This document shows positions 43,159 through 55,282 of a DNA stretch of 64,000 nucleotides, piece by piece. How positions within the stretch are numbered: position 1 is the first letter of the stretch; each line of letters starts with the position of its first letter. Origin of the DNA: Oncomelania hupensis (taxonomy: Eukaryota > Mollusca > Gastropoda > Littorinimorpha > Pomatiopsidae); NCBI GenBank assembly GCA_036898135.1, contig JBAHVR010000321.1, positions 43,501-107,500 on the forward strand, given 5' to 3'. Under the pieces are notes generated by a model. The model ran no database searches and was not told the origin of the DNA. It worked only from the letters and a program-made list of their open reading frames with translations. Made by a program: the position numbers and the translations under genes.

Positions 43159-44727
43159 GAATAAGAATAATAATAATGTATTTGTTTTGCGAAGCATGCG
43201 GTAATAGCGTGAACTTATGCTACCTTTGATTTGATCCTGCACTGTTGCTAGAAAAAGCCTTGTATGATGGTTTTCGTTGGCCGACGTTGTTGTAGTAGCG
43301 TTGAGAAGTTTTTTGGAATTATTTGTTTGTTGTCAATTTAATCTGCCAGATCTGTCTGGCGATGGCTAGTAAAATTGTATAAATTCGTAAACATTTTATG
43401 ATGTCAGACAGTGTGTAGTTCCGGAGACAAGTTTTATTCTGATTGGGTGTTATTGCGTCATTCTGGAATGTTCTAAGATTAACTGAATTGCAGAGAGGCT
43501 ATATAAGTAATGCACTGTCTGTTTGCGAGAAAAAAATTTTAAAGATATTTTTGAAAGCGATTTTGTATGCCGTCGTTGGTGTTTGCGAAATAAACTTGGA
43601 CAATTTTATACGCCTTGTTGCTGAGTAAACAGGCTGCGTGGATTAACGAATTCGAATTACACATATCAAGATTCAAATATCGGGGCTGAATCGACCATTG
43701 ATCAATCGTGTAACACAGTTGAATGCGCACTTCCCCATTGAAAGCACACACAAACTTACCCACCCCCTCGCCCGCACAAACACAGTCCAAAATACATACA
43801 TGTTACATAGAAGCTTCAGTCACAATATGGACACCTACTAAAGCAATACAATGATTTTAAAATAAGAAAATTACAAAAATATTGCGGTGTTATAGGCGAT
43901 TTCATGGAGCTACTCTCCACGCACAGATGGATTTCGTGATGTAACATCAATTTATCGGCGGTTCGTGACCTATTTCAGGTTTACCCACGGTATACGGTGT
44001 GATAAAGCTTTATTTTCTATATTTCTCTTCAGTCGTTCTTTATCTCTTTTTCTTTCTTCCGTCCTTTTTGAACTAATAAAGCTTACAGGTGTATTGTTTC
44101 CTTTAACAAAAGGTTAACGCTTTCTTAATTCATTCATTTATTTGGTTTTAACTTCTTTTTTTTAAATCAGCTTCTCCTTTTCTAATAGTAAATACCAAGA
44201 TGAGTTCATGATTCTTATACCGTTTGACATATCAGTTAAAACCTGGCTATCTGCGAATGAACTGATTATTTCAACAGCACTGTAATACACTTCCTCTATT
44301 AATATGTTACAAAATTTATATCTTACTAATTTTTCTTCCTTACTCGCCCCTTTCATCTTGCTCCACGATTATCAAGACTTTAAAAAAAATTATGACAATA
44401 GTATCATGAAAGGTAATTTACAATTATGCAATAAGCATCTAATTAACAGAAACACTACAACATTGATAAATAAACTGTAAGCGTCAGTATTATTTGAGTT
44501 ATAAAATTCAGTTATAAACAATGCATCTTGTTGATTGACTTAGGTGTGAGAATAAATAATCTCTAGACAGCTGCTTTGCTATTAATGTGAATTTAAAATA
44601 CTAGCGAAGGGTAAAGAGGAAGTTGACATAATGTCCTTTCCCTGCAGCCCCTTACAGTTGTGTAGATAGGTAGGGTGTGCGTGTGGGATGGGGAATGCTA
44701 TTGATCAATACAATTAATGCTTGGAGG
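42813..44727. other. Intron sequence, (ATA)n at 43119-43160
   Basis: No coding segment recognised. AT-rich with one ATA array. Confidence 0.5.
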
Positions 44728-45320
44728 TTAGTTAGTTAGTTATTCATTGCTTACAGGGTCCTGCGGACTGCAAGGAGCCGAATCAGGACCACAAAATCAA
44801 GACCACCACTTTGCTGAAAGAGGACTCACCCCTGATTTGCATAAAAGATCTGCCGAAACAACTCTAGTGGTAACACTGAAGGCACTCCACCAGCCGGTCA
44901 CTTTATAATAAAGACATCCCACGCAGGGGACGCAGAGGCTATACTCTAATTTATCGAACCCCCGTTTGCGAAAACAAAATAGAATACAAACGTCAGTATA
45001 CAAGATCAACAAAACACATATGCCTACATCATAGGAAGCCCCAGTGACCATTTGGCAGAAATCTTCCAAAATTCCCAATCTGATCCAACAGACCTCACAC
45101 ACAAATGATGAGTATTATCCCGGAAGAGTTTTTAAGAAAAAAAGGTAGATGACTGGTCTAGTGAAGAAGAAGATAGTATAGTAGTTTGATAGAACAGGGT
45201 AGGAATGAGAAAGAACAAATGAGAAAGACAGCGACAGTGGGAATTTAAAACACTAAATTTCCAGAAAGTGGGGATACTATTTATACTGAAATCCCCGGCA
45301 CCTCCACGGGGAGGGGCGGA
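44728..45320 (-). repeat. 600-bp retroposon family, copy 1
   Basis: Read on the minus strand it runs from 'tatccccactttctggaaat' to 'gtcctgattcggctccttgc' and ends in (TAAC)n. Related copies are at 52005-52585 (+), 56067-56668 (-) and 61305-62055 (-). Non-coding. Its 3' tail motif is shared with the LINE ending at 38502. Confidence 0.8.
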
Positions 45321-45984
45321 TCAAGGTTAAGGTAGCGGTAGACAAGGGGGAGGGCAGGAGGGGTTCAAAATTGTGGCCATGGTCCAGACCCCGGTGGTGT
45401 CCAGGGGCGAAGGCCTTGATGGGGGATGGAAATAATATGGAGGTGGGGGGAGGGGGCGCGAAGCACCCCTTACGCTGAAAGATATTGTAACTTTATGAGA
45501 TGCATTGTAGACCTCTCCTTGAAGAAAATACGGTTAATCACTAGTGTAAATTATATGGTTAATCACTAGTGTTAATTTCATTTATATTCGTACGCCCGTA
45601 CCTTTGAGACAGCAATGTGCGGTTCAATATAAGTATGACACTGTCACTATTTAAAAAGTACACACACAATCATAATCCAACATTCCTGAGGGACAAACAA
45701 AAAAGAAACTGCTTGCAGATAAAGAAAGACAGAGAGATGTTAGAGCATTTTTGCGAGGGTAATGAGCAGAACCAATGTTACACAAACACGTATTGTGTGT
45801 TTTATTTTACTCTTCTTATTACAAATATAGTGTCTGATTTATTTCAGCTCTCAAAAATATCATCCCTTCATTCAGTACAATGTCAAAGTTAGCTAAATGC
45901 GCAATTTCAAATGGAACTTTGGTCAGCTTTGGATACAGTTTTAGTTTGCTAATATCTCTGCTTCTACTAACAATTCAGAAAGCA
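45321..45984. other. Unassigned sequence
   Basis: G-rich patch at 45340-45470, then AT-rich DNA. Nothing recognised. Confidence 0.4.
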
Positions 45985-46680
45985 TATCCTATCCTATCCC
46001 GTAAATCAAAGGTCGTCGGAGCACCACAGATGATCGTTTAACCAGCGTACTCCATCTTTCTCTGTCATCAGCAACCCTCATGGCTTTGTTCAGTTTCAAA
46101 ATAGTCCATTGTCGAATGTTGTCCTTCCACCTCTTTTTCGGTCTCCTTCTTCTGCCTCCTTGCACCGTACCTTGCAGGATGGTCTTTGCAAAGCCTGATG
46201 CTCTGGTGACGTGGCCATACCAATGGAGTTTCCGTTTCTTCACCATTGTGAGCATGTCATCATGTTGTCCAATGTGTGATGGTCTGTCGGACTTCGTTGT
46301 TGGTGATGTGCTGGGTATAGGAAATGTCCAGAAGTCTTCTGTAGCACCTCATCTCCATGCTTTGTATTCTTCTTTGTATATCTGCTGTGATGGTCCATAT
46401 TTTGCAAGCGTATAGTAAGACGGAGATGACAAGGGAGCGCAGCAGCCTTACCTTGGAAAGTAGATTGATGGCCCTGTCTTTCCAAATGGGCTTCAACCTT
46501 GTCAGGTCAGCAGTTGTGCGAGCGATCCTGGAGAGGACTTCCTGTTGGGACCCATTGTCTGATACAATGGCTCTTAAATATTTGAAGCTATGCACTGTGT
46601 TGAGAGATTGGCCTTGGACTTTGATGTCCATGTTGATGCCTTTGGTGTTGTTGGTCATCATTGTGGTCTTCTCAATTCAG
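45985..46680 (-). mobile_element. RTE-like LINE 3' fragment
   Basis: C-terminal RT region in two frames: 46661-46260 ('FKYLRAIVSDNGSQQEVLSR', 'RRLLDISYTQHITNNEVRQT') and 46255-45989 ('KRKLHWYGHVTRASGFAKTI', 'RERWSTLVKRSSVV'). Ends in the (GGATA)n tail at 45985-46000. A classical 5'-truncated copy. Confidence 0.9.
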
Positions 46681-46789
46681 AATTGGGTTTAGTATAATTG
46701 GAATCAACAAAAACAGATCTGATGAAATATTGCATTATTATTTTGTGAACAGAACCAAAAGGTATAATCAGACCATTTAATATAAATAT

Positions 46790-46915
46790 TATTTACCGCT
46801 CATTGGTTGTGGCGAGAATAAAGCCTTCAGTTTCTTTCTTAGTGCCCGCTTCATCGGCAGATTTAAAAGGGGATCGCGTTGGCATTGCCTTCAGCTTCGT
46901 GCCCTTAGCCACTTC
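46790..46915 (-). other. Unidentified short coding-like frame
   Basis: The minus strand reads GTKLKAMPTRSPFKSADEAG, then TKKETEGFILATTNER and a stop, preceded by a pyrimidine tract and AG that could be a splice acceptor. I do not recognise it. It could be a last exon or a fragment of an unknown repeat. Confidence 0.25.
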
Positions 46916-46962
46916 TTAAACAAACAAAAACACGCTAGAACACTTTGTACTGGTAAACGGAT

Positions 46963-47330
46963 GTTTGATTGGTTGTTTTATTAACGTCTTTTTCATCAAG
47001 ATTATAAAGACCATACATACAGATTCACGCATTTAAACAGACACATATAAACAATCATACATACACACAGGGACTATTATCTATTTAGCAGAACAATAAC
47101 AATTTCAGTTAAATAAAACGAGCGACTGGAGAATTGATTAAAGCTTTTGCCAATCCCACACTTAATTCATTACTAATGTTTTTAACTGATGTTATAGTAT
47201 TTACTTCAAGGGGCAAAAGAGGATGAATCTGAATACAATCAAATAATATATGTTTTAGAGTTAGAGGTTCATCACAAATGCACACTTTGGTAAAGGGAGG
47301 TGAAATCAACACAAAGGAACGTAACAATCA
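46963..47330 (-). mobile_element. LINE C-terminal fragment with zinc finger and 3' UTR
   Basis: 47327-47109 reads 'VCICDEPLTLKHILFDC', the C-terminal finger of RNase H-bearing LINEs. The 3' UTR ends in a 'gacgttaataaaacaacc' tail near 46965-46990. Confidence 0.7.
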
Positions 47331-47436
47331 CTGCAGTCACAGCTCTCTAGGCCAGTCACCTGTATCACTTGTGTTGTACACAACGTTGGGTCTCCCTTAA
47401 CCACTACATTAACATCATTGATATGTTTCATTGCAG

Positions 47437-47517
47437 CATATTCAGCAGACAAGGGAGACAAGGGAGAGTCGGCAAGCGAGTGGACGCTAATGGCTAAGGT
47501 CCTTGTTGCTATCGCAG
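47437..47517 (+). CDS. Host gene exon C: stalk and first half of transmembrane helix
   Basis: 81 bp between 'tttcattgcag' and a strong donor (ATCGCAG|GTAAGTT), phase 1 to phase 1. It encodes YSADKGDKGESASEWTLMAK followed by VLVAIAG: a charged, Ser/Gly-containing stalk leading into a hydrophobic run. The run is completed by exon D. The frame is open when joined to exon B (GAA A|CA gives Thr). Confidence 0.7.
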
Positions 47518-48018
47518 GTAAGTTAAGGCATCCATTTTATTTAATGTAACGCTTATTGACAATCTGTATGACATAATTTAGAAACTGTGTATGTGTGTGT
47601 GTGTCTTTGTTGTATCTTGAAATGCTTTATGAATGTACTTCAAACGTTTCTCAATGACAAATTTCAGTGTCCAGTTTCTTTTAGCATTACCTATTGTGGC
47701 TGAACTATACACAAATACCTTCCTTCATGTCAGAAACAAATATTTCAAATGACGCAATTCGATCTTCTGCTATATACTGGTTGCTTTACTGCACTGTTAA
47801 AAGCCAGAAAAAGTCTTAGCAAAACTTAAGCTCAGACATGCAGCTATTCTGTTTATAGCATTGACCTATCCTGCTTGCTAGTGTTCAATACCACATAAGG
47901 TCTAGCATTCCTCGTGAGAGGAGAGAGAGAAAGAAGAGAGAGAGAGAAAAAAAAAAGAGACTTCAGAATTAAAAAGTTTATTACAATAACAACATATTAC
48001 AATGACAATAATTTAAAT
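47518..48018. other. Intron sequence
   Basis: Contains a short purine-rich (GA)n patch near 47916-47950. No coding signal. Confidence 0.5.
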
Positions 48019-48665
48019 CTATCCTATCCTATCCCGTAGCTCGAAAGTCGTTGGGGCTCGAAAGTCGTTGGGGCACCACAAGTGATCGTAAGATTGGGGC
48101 ACCACAAATGATCGTATAACCAGCGTACTCCATCTTTCTCTGTACTCAGCAACCCTCATGGCATCGCTCAGTGTCAAGCCAGTCCATTCTCGAATGTTGT
48201 CCCCCCTCACCCCCACCTCTTTTACTGTCTCCATCTTCTTCTGCCTCCTTGCAACGTGCCTTGCAGGGCGGTTTTTGCAAGGCCTGATGCTTTGGCGACG
48301 TGGCCATACCATCGGAGTTTCCGTTTCTTTACCACTGTGAGCATCTCATCGTGTTGACCAATGGCTTAGGTGATGGTCTGTCGGACTTCATCGAAGCTGA
48401 TTTGCTGGGTGTAGGAAATGCCTAGAAGCCTTCTGTAGCACCTCATCTCCATGATTTGTATTCTTTGTTGTTGGTCTGCTGTGATGGTTCATGTTCTGCA
48501 AGTGTATAGGAACATGGAGATGACAAGGGAGCGCATCAACCTTACCATGTCTTTCCAAATCGGCTTCAACCTTGAAGCAGTGCACCCTGTTAATGGATTG
48601 GTCTTGGATTTTGATAGCGTTGTTGATGCCATTGGTGTTGTTGGTCATCATTTTGAACTTCTCTG
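48019..48665 (-). mobile_element. RTE-like LINE 3' fragment, degenerate
   Basis: (GGATA)n tail at 48019-48035, then the 3' UTR with a small internal duplication ('cgaaagtcgttggggc' twice), and C-terminal RT scraps ('GDNIREWTGLTLSDAMRVAE'). Internal deletions compared with 45985-46680. Confidence 0.85.
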
Positions 48666-49679
48666 CTGTAGAGAACGTGAATGTTCTAATATTTGTCTAA
48701 ATAAATGTCTATTTTTATAATGTGACTTATTTTTTGAATATCTTATGTTATTATTTTCATTGGCCGAAATGGTTGAACCAGTGGAATAATGAATAGCCGG
48801 CAGGTCAGGGCAATTGGAGTTGACTTGATTGGTATGCTCCAATGTGTGAGGTTGTAGAGTCAGTGTGTCAGGCCAGGAAAAAAAAGATTAAGAAAGAAAA
48901 AAAGAAAAGATTATTGTGAAAAGTGAAGAGGTAGAAAGCACTGAGAACTTATCAGGTTTTGTAGGTTCGGTGGGACTTTCTCTCTGAAAATAGATGTATA
49001 TTGTGCTGTAAAGATTACAGGTATTTATAATGTTTTTCATGATTGTGAAATGTTAGAGAGGTATATTTTTGCATTGGATTTATTGTGTTGAGAGGTGGTG
49101 AGCTGTTGTCCACTAAGATGGAATATAGTTTTCATTGATGTAATAATATTATTAATTCCATGGGGCTATAATTATAGAGCAGTAGATAATGTAATATGAA
49201 CGGAAGGTGTGAGCATGTTTGATAGTAATTTTCATTAATGAAATAATTATACCTGTTTATGGATAACATTGTGGGAGAAGGAAAGAAACGATCACATAAT
49301 TATGGAATGGAATTGGAAAAGTTAACAAACTAAGGGAGGTGAGCAAGGACGAAACAAAGACGAACAATATGATTATAAAAGCCAGAGCATATATATATAT
49401 ATCATGCACCTGGATACATGGGGTTGTCTCTGACACGGGGACAGGGAGACTCGAGAGGCATGGAGATCGGTCGTGCTGCTTGTACCTGACCAAGTTACGA
49501 TTTCTACCCCAGACAGATAGGGCAGGTGAGCCCGTCTGCCTGTCTACATCATCTCTGTTCGTCTGCCTCTCTACCTCATCACTGTTCGTCTGCCTGTCTA
49601 CATCATTACTATTCGTCTAACTGCCTGTCTTCAACATCACTGTTTATCCAACCGCCTGTCTATGATACTCTGTAGCTCG
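48666..49679. other. Intron sequence, no gene seen
   Basis: A degenerate 'gcctgtctacatcat' tandem repeat lies at 49535-49660. Otherwise nothing recognised. Confidence 0.4.
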
Positions 49680-49830
49680 GCTAGAAACGTGGTAGTTGAA
49701 ACTGTAGTAATGTGAGTTTTCTCTGTCCTCGCCGGTGACTTCTGTTTGGATGACTTTCGCCCAGTGATGCCGTGGTGACATCACCCTTATAAGTCGCCTC
49801 TTACGACACGCCGGGAAACGTTGGGTCTAT
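49680..49830 (+). repeat. Dispersed repeat, second copy of 40375-40520
   Basis: 'gtagttgaaactgtagtaat', 'ggatgactttcgcccagtga' and 'ttacgacacgccggg' align in order with the copy near 40.4 kb. Confidence 0.75.
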
Positions 49831-50245
49831 TGTATTTAGTGCCCGAACCCACAGGGACAGCTTATACAGACGATACATTAAATTTATAGGTCGCAACACC
49901 ATGATAATGTATAGTAAATGCGGAACTAATAAAAAAGAGTAAAATCGTTACTTACAACAAAAACAACAGCAATCAGACAAGCGGCAGGCACTTGGTGAAC
50001 AGAAACTGAAACAAAAACAAAACAAAATTATTCTTATTTTTAAAAAAGAAGCTTAGAAATAGAAATAATGGAATGACATTAACACAGTTAAGATTTTTGA
50101 ATTTAAATGCTGATGTGTTACTTTTAGTTGTGAAGCTGAAATTATAGAATCTAACACACTAAAGATTTTGGAATTAAAATGTGTAAGTATTGCTTTTAGG
50201 TGTGAAATTAAGCGTACTACTTATTCTTACAATTAGTCCTTCTTT

Positions 50246-50248
<3 letters not shown>

Positions 50249-50331
<83 letters not shown>
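50249..50331. repeat. (GA)n microsatellite
   Basis: About 40 GA units. Confidence 0.97.
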
Positions 50332-50332
<1 letters not shown>

Positions 50333-50379
50333 TTGCAGAGTCTCTATCCCACACTGGACTGTATATGTATGGTCATTGT

Positions 50380-50530
50380 GTGTGCATTCCGTAGGAGAGA
50401 TGGTCGAGGCTTACATCGCCTCTACACCATCTCTGCACAGACGGACGACGTACAGACATCAGAGGGACGTGTTTTTTTAATGTCATTTTTGGGAATATTT
50501 AGGACTCATCTGGCATACAAAGCTGTTTTT
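50380..50530 (+). repeat. TCAAGGTCA-family 3' end fragment
   Basis: 'cagacggacgacgtacagac' and 'atatttaggactcatctggc' match the 3' part of 21950-22745. Confidence 0.6.
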
Positions 50531-51044
50531 TTTAAAATTTAAAATTATATATTTTAAAATGTAATTAATTAATTTGTGTGTGAGAGTGGGGATGGGTAGG
50601 GATGAATAGTTACTGCTAGTATTGTTTTAACAACATTTTGTTTGTTAACAATTGAAATATAATTCATGTATGCTAGACTTGAAATATGTCTATTGAGTTC
50701 TGACATGTTTATCAAACCGTTTGTTTTTTAAAAATATTTTTTATTATTATTTTAAATTATTATGTGGTACATGTCCTAAACTGACAACTTAATATTGCTA
50801 ACTCTGTTTTGATGGTTATCCGCTATCATTAATATTAATCCATAATGTGAAAGCAAGCAGCTTAAAATGATATTTATATGTATTCCCCTACATTATAAAG
50901 AATGAATAAAATTGTGCATTCTAAAGATAATATATTAACACCTCTGTCTTGATTTTCATCAGAACTTTGTCTCCAAATCAAATAGCCTACAAACAAATGA
51001 ATGGAGAAAAGGAGGGAGAAGAGGGAGAGAGAGACAAAGACACA

Positions 51045-51086
<42 letters not shown>

Positions 51087-51130
51087 ACGTGTATTTATGT
51101 CAAAGTGGGGACTCGACTGTGTTGATTTAG

Positions 51131-51925
51131 TCATAAATGGGGTCTTTTGCTAGGACCCCACTTTTTTTTAGGGCCCCACTTTTTCAAAGTGCTCGCAAGT
51201 GCTCTTTAAGTGCATGCAAGTGCAGTTGTAGTGCATGGAAGTGCAGTTGTAGTGCATGTGTACTTAAAGTTCACTTCGCGAAGTGCAGTTGTAGTGCATG
51301 TGCACTTAAAGTACACTTGGCCAAGTGCAGTTGTAGTGCATGTGCACTACAACTACACCAGGTCAAGTGTAGTTGTAGTGCACATGCACTACAAGTACAC
51401 TTGACCTGGTGTAGTTGTAGTGCATCTTCCAGACGGGTAGGATAAGGAACTTTCCTCGACGATTAGGGTAAGGCAGTGCCTCGACGATTAGGGTAAGGCA
51501 GTGCCTCGACGATTAGGGTAAGGCAGTGCCTCGACGATTAGGGTAAGGCAGTGCCTCGAAAAAGGGTTAGGGTCAGGGCTAGTTGCAGCGCTGCAACTAG
51601 CCCTGACCCTAACCCTTTTCGAGGCACTGCCTTACCCTAATCGTCGAGGCACTGCCTTACCCTAATCGTCGAGGCACTGCCTTACCCTAATCGTCGAGGA
51701 AAGTTCCTTATCCTAGCTGTGTTTTTGAACAAACTTGACCTACTTCGTCCCTAATAGGCGAGGAATTAGGTCAAACTTTTTGCGAAAAAGGTGCTTTTTT
51801 GAACAAACTTGACCTACTTCGTCTCTTAGGAGAGAGGAATTAGGTCAAACTTCTGGCAAAAAGGTGTCTTTTTTGAAGAAATTTGCCTCTTAGGCGGCGA
51901 ATTAGGTCAAAGGACCCCATTTAAA
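51131..51925. mobile_element. Composite hairpin element with telomere-like palindrome
   Basis: The ends are inverted: AAATGGGGTCTTTTG on the left and AAATGGGGTCCTTTGACC on the right (read inward). In between are an array of 'aagtgcagttgtagtgcatg' units with self-complementary GTGCAC cores (51180-51425), a 276-bp palindrome (51439-51714), and two and a half 75-bp units that each fold ('cttgacctacttcgtc' against 'gaattaggtcaaac'; 51725-51915). No coding capacity. Shares parts with 40577-40999. Confidence 0.7.
51439..51714. repeat. Near-perfect 276-bp palindrome of 25-bp repeats
   Basis: The axis lies between 51589 and 51590 in AGTTGCAGC|GCTGCAACT. The left arm has four copies and the right arm three copies (inverted) of the unit cctcgacgattagggtaagg + cagtg, followed inward by 'gggttagggtcagggctag'. 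Arms end 'aggataaggaactt' / 'aagttccttatcct'. By eye there is little divergence besides the copy-number difference and one A. Confidence 0.95.
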
Positions 51926-52004
51926 CATGAATACACGAATGTGTGTGTGTGGGTGTGTGTGTGTGCATTTGCGTGAACGTATGTGCGTGCATCCCGTTGT
52001 GAAG

Positions 52005-52585
52005 CCGGGGTTTTCTTTATAAATAGTATCCCCTTTTTGTGGAAATGTAGTGTTTTAAATTACCACTGTTCCTGTCATTCTCATTTGTGCTTTTCTCGTT
52101 TATAATCTGGTCTATCAATCTACTACCTTCTTCGCTAGACCAGTCACATACTCTTTTTCCTTGAACATTCTCCCTGAACCACTCATTTGTGTATGGGGTC
52201 TGTTGGTTCAGCTTGGTGGATATAAGACGCTTTCTGCCAAATGTTCCAATAGGACTTTCTCTTGTATTATTATTTAACAAGGTAGGAATGTTCAATGTAT
52301 GTGTTTTGTTAATATTTTATAATGATGTTTATATTTGATTTTGTTTTTGTAAACGGGGGGGGGGGGGGGGTTCCATATATTAGAGTACAGCATCAGCATC
52401 CCCTGCATGGAATGTCTTTATTGTAAAGTGACCGGTTGGTGGAGCGCCTTCAGTGTTACCATTAGGGTTGTTTCAGCAGATCTTGTATGCGGATCAGGGG
52501 TGAACCCTATTTCAACCAAGTTATGGTCCTGGTTCGGTTCTGTGCACTCCGCTGGACCTTATAAACAATGACTAACTATGCGCGT
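52005..52585 (+). repeat. 600-bp retroposon family, copy 2
   Basis: Starts 'ttcttt ataaatagtatccc' and ends 'cctggttcggttctgtgcac', 'tccgctggacc'. Diverged from the other copies and carries a poly-G insertion near 52356-52371. Confidence 0.75.
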
Positions 52586-52904
52586 GCTTGCGAATTTTTG
52601 TGTAGTAAGCATATGTTGATTTATCCTTAATTTAGTTAAATCGGATTGTAGTTGGTGTTCGTTGGATTGAAATTAAACCTGTAGGCCGTAGTTCTCCATT
52701 TTTGATTTAAATGCTGTTTCCCTTTTCATAAACGCCTTGGAGCCTCCCCCTTTCCCATTTCCCCTTGTTGACTCACATGCCTTACAACCTGAGTTTATGT
52801 ACTCAACCCCCCACCACACAAACAAATCACAAACAAATTGTCCGAGTTTAGCAAATCTGTTCGAGATGTCCTGCTGTCCGCTGTCTGTGCAAAACTTTAA
52901 AGTG

Positions 52905-53440
52905 GCTATGTACTCAGAGCCTATTTCAACTATCACAACCAAACTTGGTAAGATGGTGTATACCTAAGAGGCCTTATAAATGATCAGTGAATGACTTCAC
53001 TTTCAAGGTCAAGGTCACAGGGTCAACAAATGTTGATCAAAAATTTACAATTTTTCACACATTTTTTAAGGGTATTAATATTAAACTTATGATTCTTTGA
53101 TGCATAATAGGTACCAATGAGAAAATTAAAAATGAGAAACACATACTTTACAAATTTGGTCAACCTCACTCTAAGATCTAGGTCACTGGAGCTGTCTAAA
53201 GTCGGTTAGTATATATATATTTTGCAGTGACCTTGACCCTAAACTTGTTGTATTTAGAAGGTTAAGGTCATCCCAAGGTCAAGATCACTGAAGATCAAGG
53301 TCATCCCAAGGTTACCGTTGCTGTTTTGTTTTGGCATCATACAACTATTGTTATACTTTAATTGATAGCATATGAGCGTATTTGGAGCAAGAGGTCACGG
53401 TCATCTAAAGGTCAAGAGGATAGAAAGACCAAAGTCGGTA
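52905..53440 (-). repeat. TCAAGGTCA-rich dispersed repeat, copy 4 (reverse)
   Basis: Contains 'ttcaaggtcaaggtcacagg' near 53005 and further 'caaggtcaagatcac', 'gatcaaggtcat' motifs up to 53300. It is the reverse complement of the layout at 21950-22745. Confidence 0.75.
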
Positions 53441-53476
53441 ATAATTAGCATTTTAATGACACCGTTTTATTTTTAT

Positions 53477-53508
<32 letters not shown>

Positions 53509-53659
53509 GGCACTCATTTTCATGTTAAATATGGCAAGTTCCACAAGGAGCCTGTGAGTCATATGGCAACAACACTCCAGCCCCGTCACTTAGGTAATTG
53601 TGTGGGTGTTCACAGTCCCTGTTAATGCTACGTGAGGTTAATAATAAAATTTTTTTTTA

Positions 53660-53691
53660 AAAAGAAGAAGAAGAAGAAGAAGAAGAAGAAG

Positions 53692-53723
<32 letters not shown>

Positions 53724-53800
53724 GAAGATGAAGAAGAAGAAAAAGAAGAAGAAGAAGAAGAAGAAGAAGAAGAAGAAGAAGAAGAAGAAGAAGAAAATGA
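53660..53800. repeat. (GAA)n microsatellite
   Basis: More than 40 GAA/AGA units with a few interruptions, 60 bp upstream of exon D. A G run is at 53487-53506. Confidence 0.95.
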
Positions 53801-53860
53801 AGAAGAAAACATTAGTAATAATAATAACAATAATAACAGTAATAAAACGATGTTTTGCAG

Positions 53861-53903
53861 TTTTGGAAGGAATCGTCATCATAGTGGTCACCGTGAAGTA
53901 CAA
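53861..53903 (+). CDS. Host gene exon D: second half of transmembrane helix
   Basis: 43 bp between 'acgatgttttgcag' and a strong donor (TACAA|GTAAGTA). Entered in phase 1 from exon C it reads VLEGIVIIVVTVKYK. Joined to exon C this gives an uninterrupted hydrophobic run from LMAKVLVAIAG into VLEGIVIIVVTV, capped by KYK. That fits a single transmembrane helix with a stop-transfer signal. It exits in phase 2. Confidence 0.65.
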
Positions 53904-54139
53904 GTAAGTATAAAGGCATGTTCCTGTACAGTGGCCGCAAAAAATATAAAGCCCAGACGCAGACTAGTGATTTTTAAGAAAGTCTTTAATTTGATGAATA
54001 TAAAAGTGATCCCAAACGGTCAAAATAATTTTGAAAGGAAAACGGATTTCAGATCCGAACCTGATAGGTAAATGTCCTCCCTAGGCAATCAGCATAAATC
54101 ATTTTTATGCTAAACGATTCTTAATTAAATTTAATTAAT

Positions 54140-54445
54140 CTTATATATTGCTTTTCCAACTCAAGCGCTTCTCAAGGCGCTGGTTGATACAGGATCTAAC
54201 GCAAGCCGCCCGATGTGCCCACCCTGCAGCCTTTTGGCGCATAGTCTGGCGCCCAGACGACTGAGCCCAATCCTGGGGTATGGGAGGTGGGGAGAAGGGT
54301 GCTAGTGCGTGCTGGTATATTTGTGTGGCCGGCACTGACCCGTCTATGACATGAGCGTCAGGATCTTTAAAGTCCATGCATGCAGTGGAACGCGTGCGTG
54401 AACAGACTAGACCTCAGTTTATACTCTCATCCTAAAGAGTAGGGG
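54140..54445 (-). repeat. SINE/LINE 3'-end family, reverse copy
   Basis: 'caaggcgctggttgatacagg' is the reverse complement of the motif at 62500-62540. The rest ('gcgtcaggatctttaaagtc') looks like a longer repeat body. Class unknown. Confidence 0.5.
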
Positions 54446-55282
54446 CGCAGTTTCCCAGGGTAAAGTAGCGAGATCGACGGCTCTTTAAGACAGGGTTCAG
54501 ACAACGTTGTTTGTACTTGGGGTTTAGAAAGACGCAACTTTCTGTACCAATCTGATAATTCAATGCTCTAAAGCGCATTATTGTGAGTTTAAAACAGGAC
54601 GTCGACCGCCCACAGATCAACACGAACCTAATAGTTATAGACTTACAAACCACACACAACAGATAACGTTGCTCATAAATTATGCTTCTTTGGGAGGGCT
54701 TTCAGGCAAAATCGATTTCACTTACGTGTATATAATTTACACAGTTGTTAAAAGCAGTCTCTCTATTTAGACTCATAATAATTTCGGTCTGCAATTAAAT
54801 CAGTCATGTTTTTATTTCTGCACGAATGACTGATAAATGTATTCTGTCCGTTTTTCAAGCTGCTACTTTGTTTTGCTTGTGTATATACGCTTTTCGTTTA
54901 ATTAAATAAGCACACTGGTTTTGATGAATCTCTCATGAATTTTCTTCCATTTGATACGTGCCAATTGTTTACATTTCAATGTTGTATTTTTTCCACACGC
55001 CTTTTCTTTCTTTTAGTTCATTAATTCACAGAGAGTGACAGTTGTGTTGCATTGTCTTTAAAAAAAAAAAATTATAATCTCTTCAATTCATCTAGAATTT
55101 TTTATGATACATGTTTAATTTTGACTTTACAAATATTCATATGATTATAAAATGTTATCTGTAAGAGGAGATTTTTCTTACAAAGCCAGAGTTGTGCATA
55201 TCTTTTCACTTCTTCTTTCTAGACGCATTGTGTTTGAAATTGTTGAAGTTTATTTATGTTTTGTTTCGGTTTTTATCTGCAG
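54446..55282. other. Intron or downstream sequence
   Basis: AT-rich. No coding segment recognised. Confidence 0.4.

Noticed and set aside
51439..51714. True internal telomere array
   Set aside because: TTAGGG appears once per 25-bp unit, not as a tandem hexamer, so it is telomere-like only in motif.
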